Shown: positions 7,132 through 7,525 of the stretch, in pieces
Layout of the letters: every line of letters starts with the position of its first letter
Numbering within the stretch: position 1 is the stretch's first letter
Origin: Dysgonamonadaceae bacterium
Lineage (GTDB): Bacteria; Bacteroidota; Bacteroidia; Bacteroidales; Azobacteroidaceae
Reading direction: 5' to 3'
DNA: 7,525 nucleotides
NCBI GenBank assembly: GCA_031284225.1
Contig: JAITAH010000316.1
Span: 1-7,525 of the forward strand
Program-made: the position numbers and the translations under genes
The notes under the pieces: generated by a model
Database searches by the model: none
What the model was told of the DNA's origin: nothing
Seen by the model: the letters and a program-made list of their open reading frames with translations, nothing else

Positions 7132-7209
7132 TTATTCGATAAAAAGTTATAAAAGTAAAGACTTTTCGTGATTAATCGAATAATTTAAAAGTAAAAACCT
7201 TTTCGTAAT
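7132..7209. promoter_or_regulatory. Nested palindromes upstream of ilvD, candidate operator
   Basis: Two related units form a direct repeat: 7151-7172 and 7187-7209, both of the form AAAAGTAAA, then A(C)CTTTTCGT, then AT. Each is also a dyad: AAAAGT-AAAG-ACTTTT (7151-7166) and AAAAG-N7-CTTTT (7187-7203). A third AAAAGT (7142-7147) overlaps the expected -33 position. A perfect 9-bp inverted repeat, TTATTCGAT (7132-7140) with ATCGAATAA (7175-7183), encloses the first dyad, and GATTAATC (7170-7177) is a palindrome. The cluster abuts the ilvD promoter box and could bind a dimeric regulator such as an Lrp-type protein. The regulator is not identifiable, and AT-rich sequence raises the chance of accidental symmetry. 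Confidence 0.45.
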
Positions 7210-7307
7210 GGCGTTTATAGTGCATGTTTGTTCTGCAATGTCATTCCGCATACAGTATAATCGCACGAATTGGGATTGCAAAAATAATGGATTTCATGAA
7301 AAATAAC

Positions 7308-7315
7308 TAATTTTG
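7308..7315 (+). promoter_or_regulatory. Possible -7 box directly before the DUF4294-like gene
   Basis: TAATTTTG matches TAnnTTTG and is followed by C, but only four bases separate it from the ATG at 7320. If used, transcription would begin at or beside the start codon, giving a leaderless or nearly leaderless message. No TTG is seen at the expected -33 distance, so this may be chance in AT-rich DNA. Confidence 0.35.
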
Positions 7316-7319
7316 CGGG

Positions 7320-7525
7320 ATGAAATGGCTTTTGAAAATGGGTTTTATAGGAATTTGTATGAGTTTCTGCATTCGGGCAGAAGCGCAAAATCCGGCCTTT
7401 CCAGATAGTATTCCCCCATTTTTCGTAATGAATAGCGATACGGTTAAGACAATGGTATTGAGAGATGTCTATATTTATCCTGTCCGAACTTTTACCTCTG
7501 CACGTCAGGAGGAGCAATACCTGAA
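7320..7525 (+). CDS. Secreted DUF4294-like protein, N-terminal part
   Basis: Only the first 68 codons are in the window; the frame is open to the edge. The start has a signal peptide: MKWLLKMGFIGICMSFCIRA, with an A-x-A cleavage motif AEA at 20-22, predicting export from the cytoplasm. The following segment, with FVMNSDTV and then VLRDVYIYPVRTFTSARQEE, resembles the start of the Bacteroidetes DUF4294 family, whose members carry a short leader, a V-x-V-x-P strand and a charged R/K/E-rich stretch. The function of that family is unknown to me. The gene is divergent from ilvD across 224 bases and is probably not part of the ilv operon. Met7 (7338) is an alternative start. The family assignment rests on a short match. 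Confidence 0.6.
   Translation, partial: MKWLLKMGFIGICMSFCIRAEAQNPAFPDSIPPFFVMNSDTVKTMVLRDVYIYPVRTFTSARQEEQYL

Noticed and set aside
7256..7261. TATAAT resembling a sigma-70 -10 box
   Set aside because: Bacteroidota promoters use TAnnTTTG boxes, and no matching TTGACA lies upstream; probably chance in AT-rich DNA.
7215..7517. Minus-strand 100-codon open frame at the right edge
   Set aside because: It overlaps the DUF4294-like gene in antisense, and its product lacks any domain-like pattern, while the plus-strand frame has a signal peptide and a family-like motif.

Overview
The window is from a member of the Bacteroidota, most likely Bacteroidales-like. Three things support this. The branched-chain amino acid operon has the gene order typical of that group, including an acyl-ACP thioesterase gene. 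There are TAnnTTTG-type -7 promoter boxes where promoters are expected. A DUF4294-like secreted protein starts at the right edge. The genus cannot be read from the sequence.

Layout. Positions 1-669 hold no convincing gene. They contain a short element with inverted-repeat ends (6-96), a stretch of about 100 bases with nothing recognisable, a minisatellite of eight 42-bp units plus a partial ninth (199-551), and a spacer with weak hairpins behind the operon. Positions 670-7095 are one tightly packed minus-strand operon, transcribed right to left: ilvD, ilvB, an outer-membrane beta-barrel gene, ilvN, acyl-ACP thioesterase, ilvC. Gaps between genes are 4 to 12 bases, with one 4-base ATGA overlap. 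Positions 7096-7319 are a divergent intergenic region with a good ilvD promoter box and a cluster of nested palindromes. At 7320 a plus-strand gene for a secreted DUF4294-like protein begins and runs off the edge.

How the genes work together. IlvB and IlvN form acetohydroxyacid synthase, with IlvN as the predicted valine-responsive regulatory subunit. IlvC reduces and isomerises the product, and IlvD dehydrates it to the 2-keto acid precursors of valine/leucine and isoleucine. The thioesterase releases fatty acids from acyl carrier protein. Its place in the operon is a known Bacteroidetes pattern, but its metabolic link to the pathway is not settled.

The least expected item is the 170-residue outer-membrane barrel gene placed between the two acetohydroxyacid synthase subunit genes. 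It is overlapped with ilvB and sits six bases from ilvN. No wholly new defence or mobile system is visible; the other notable items are the minisatellite and the palindrome cluster at the ilvD promoter.
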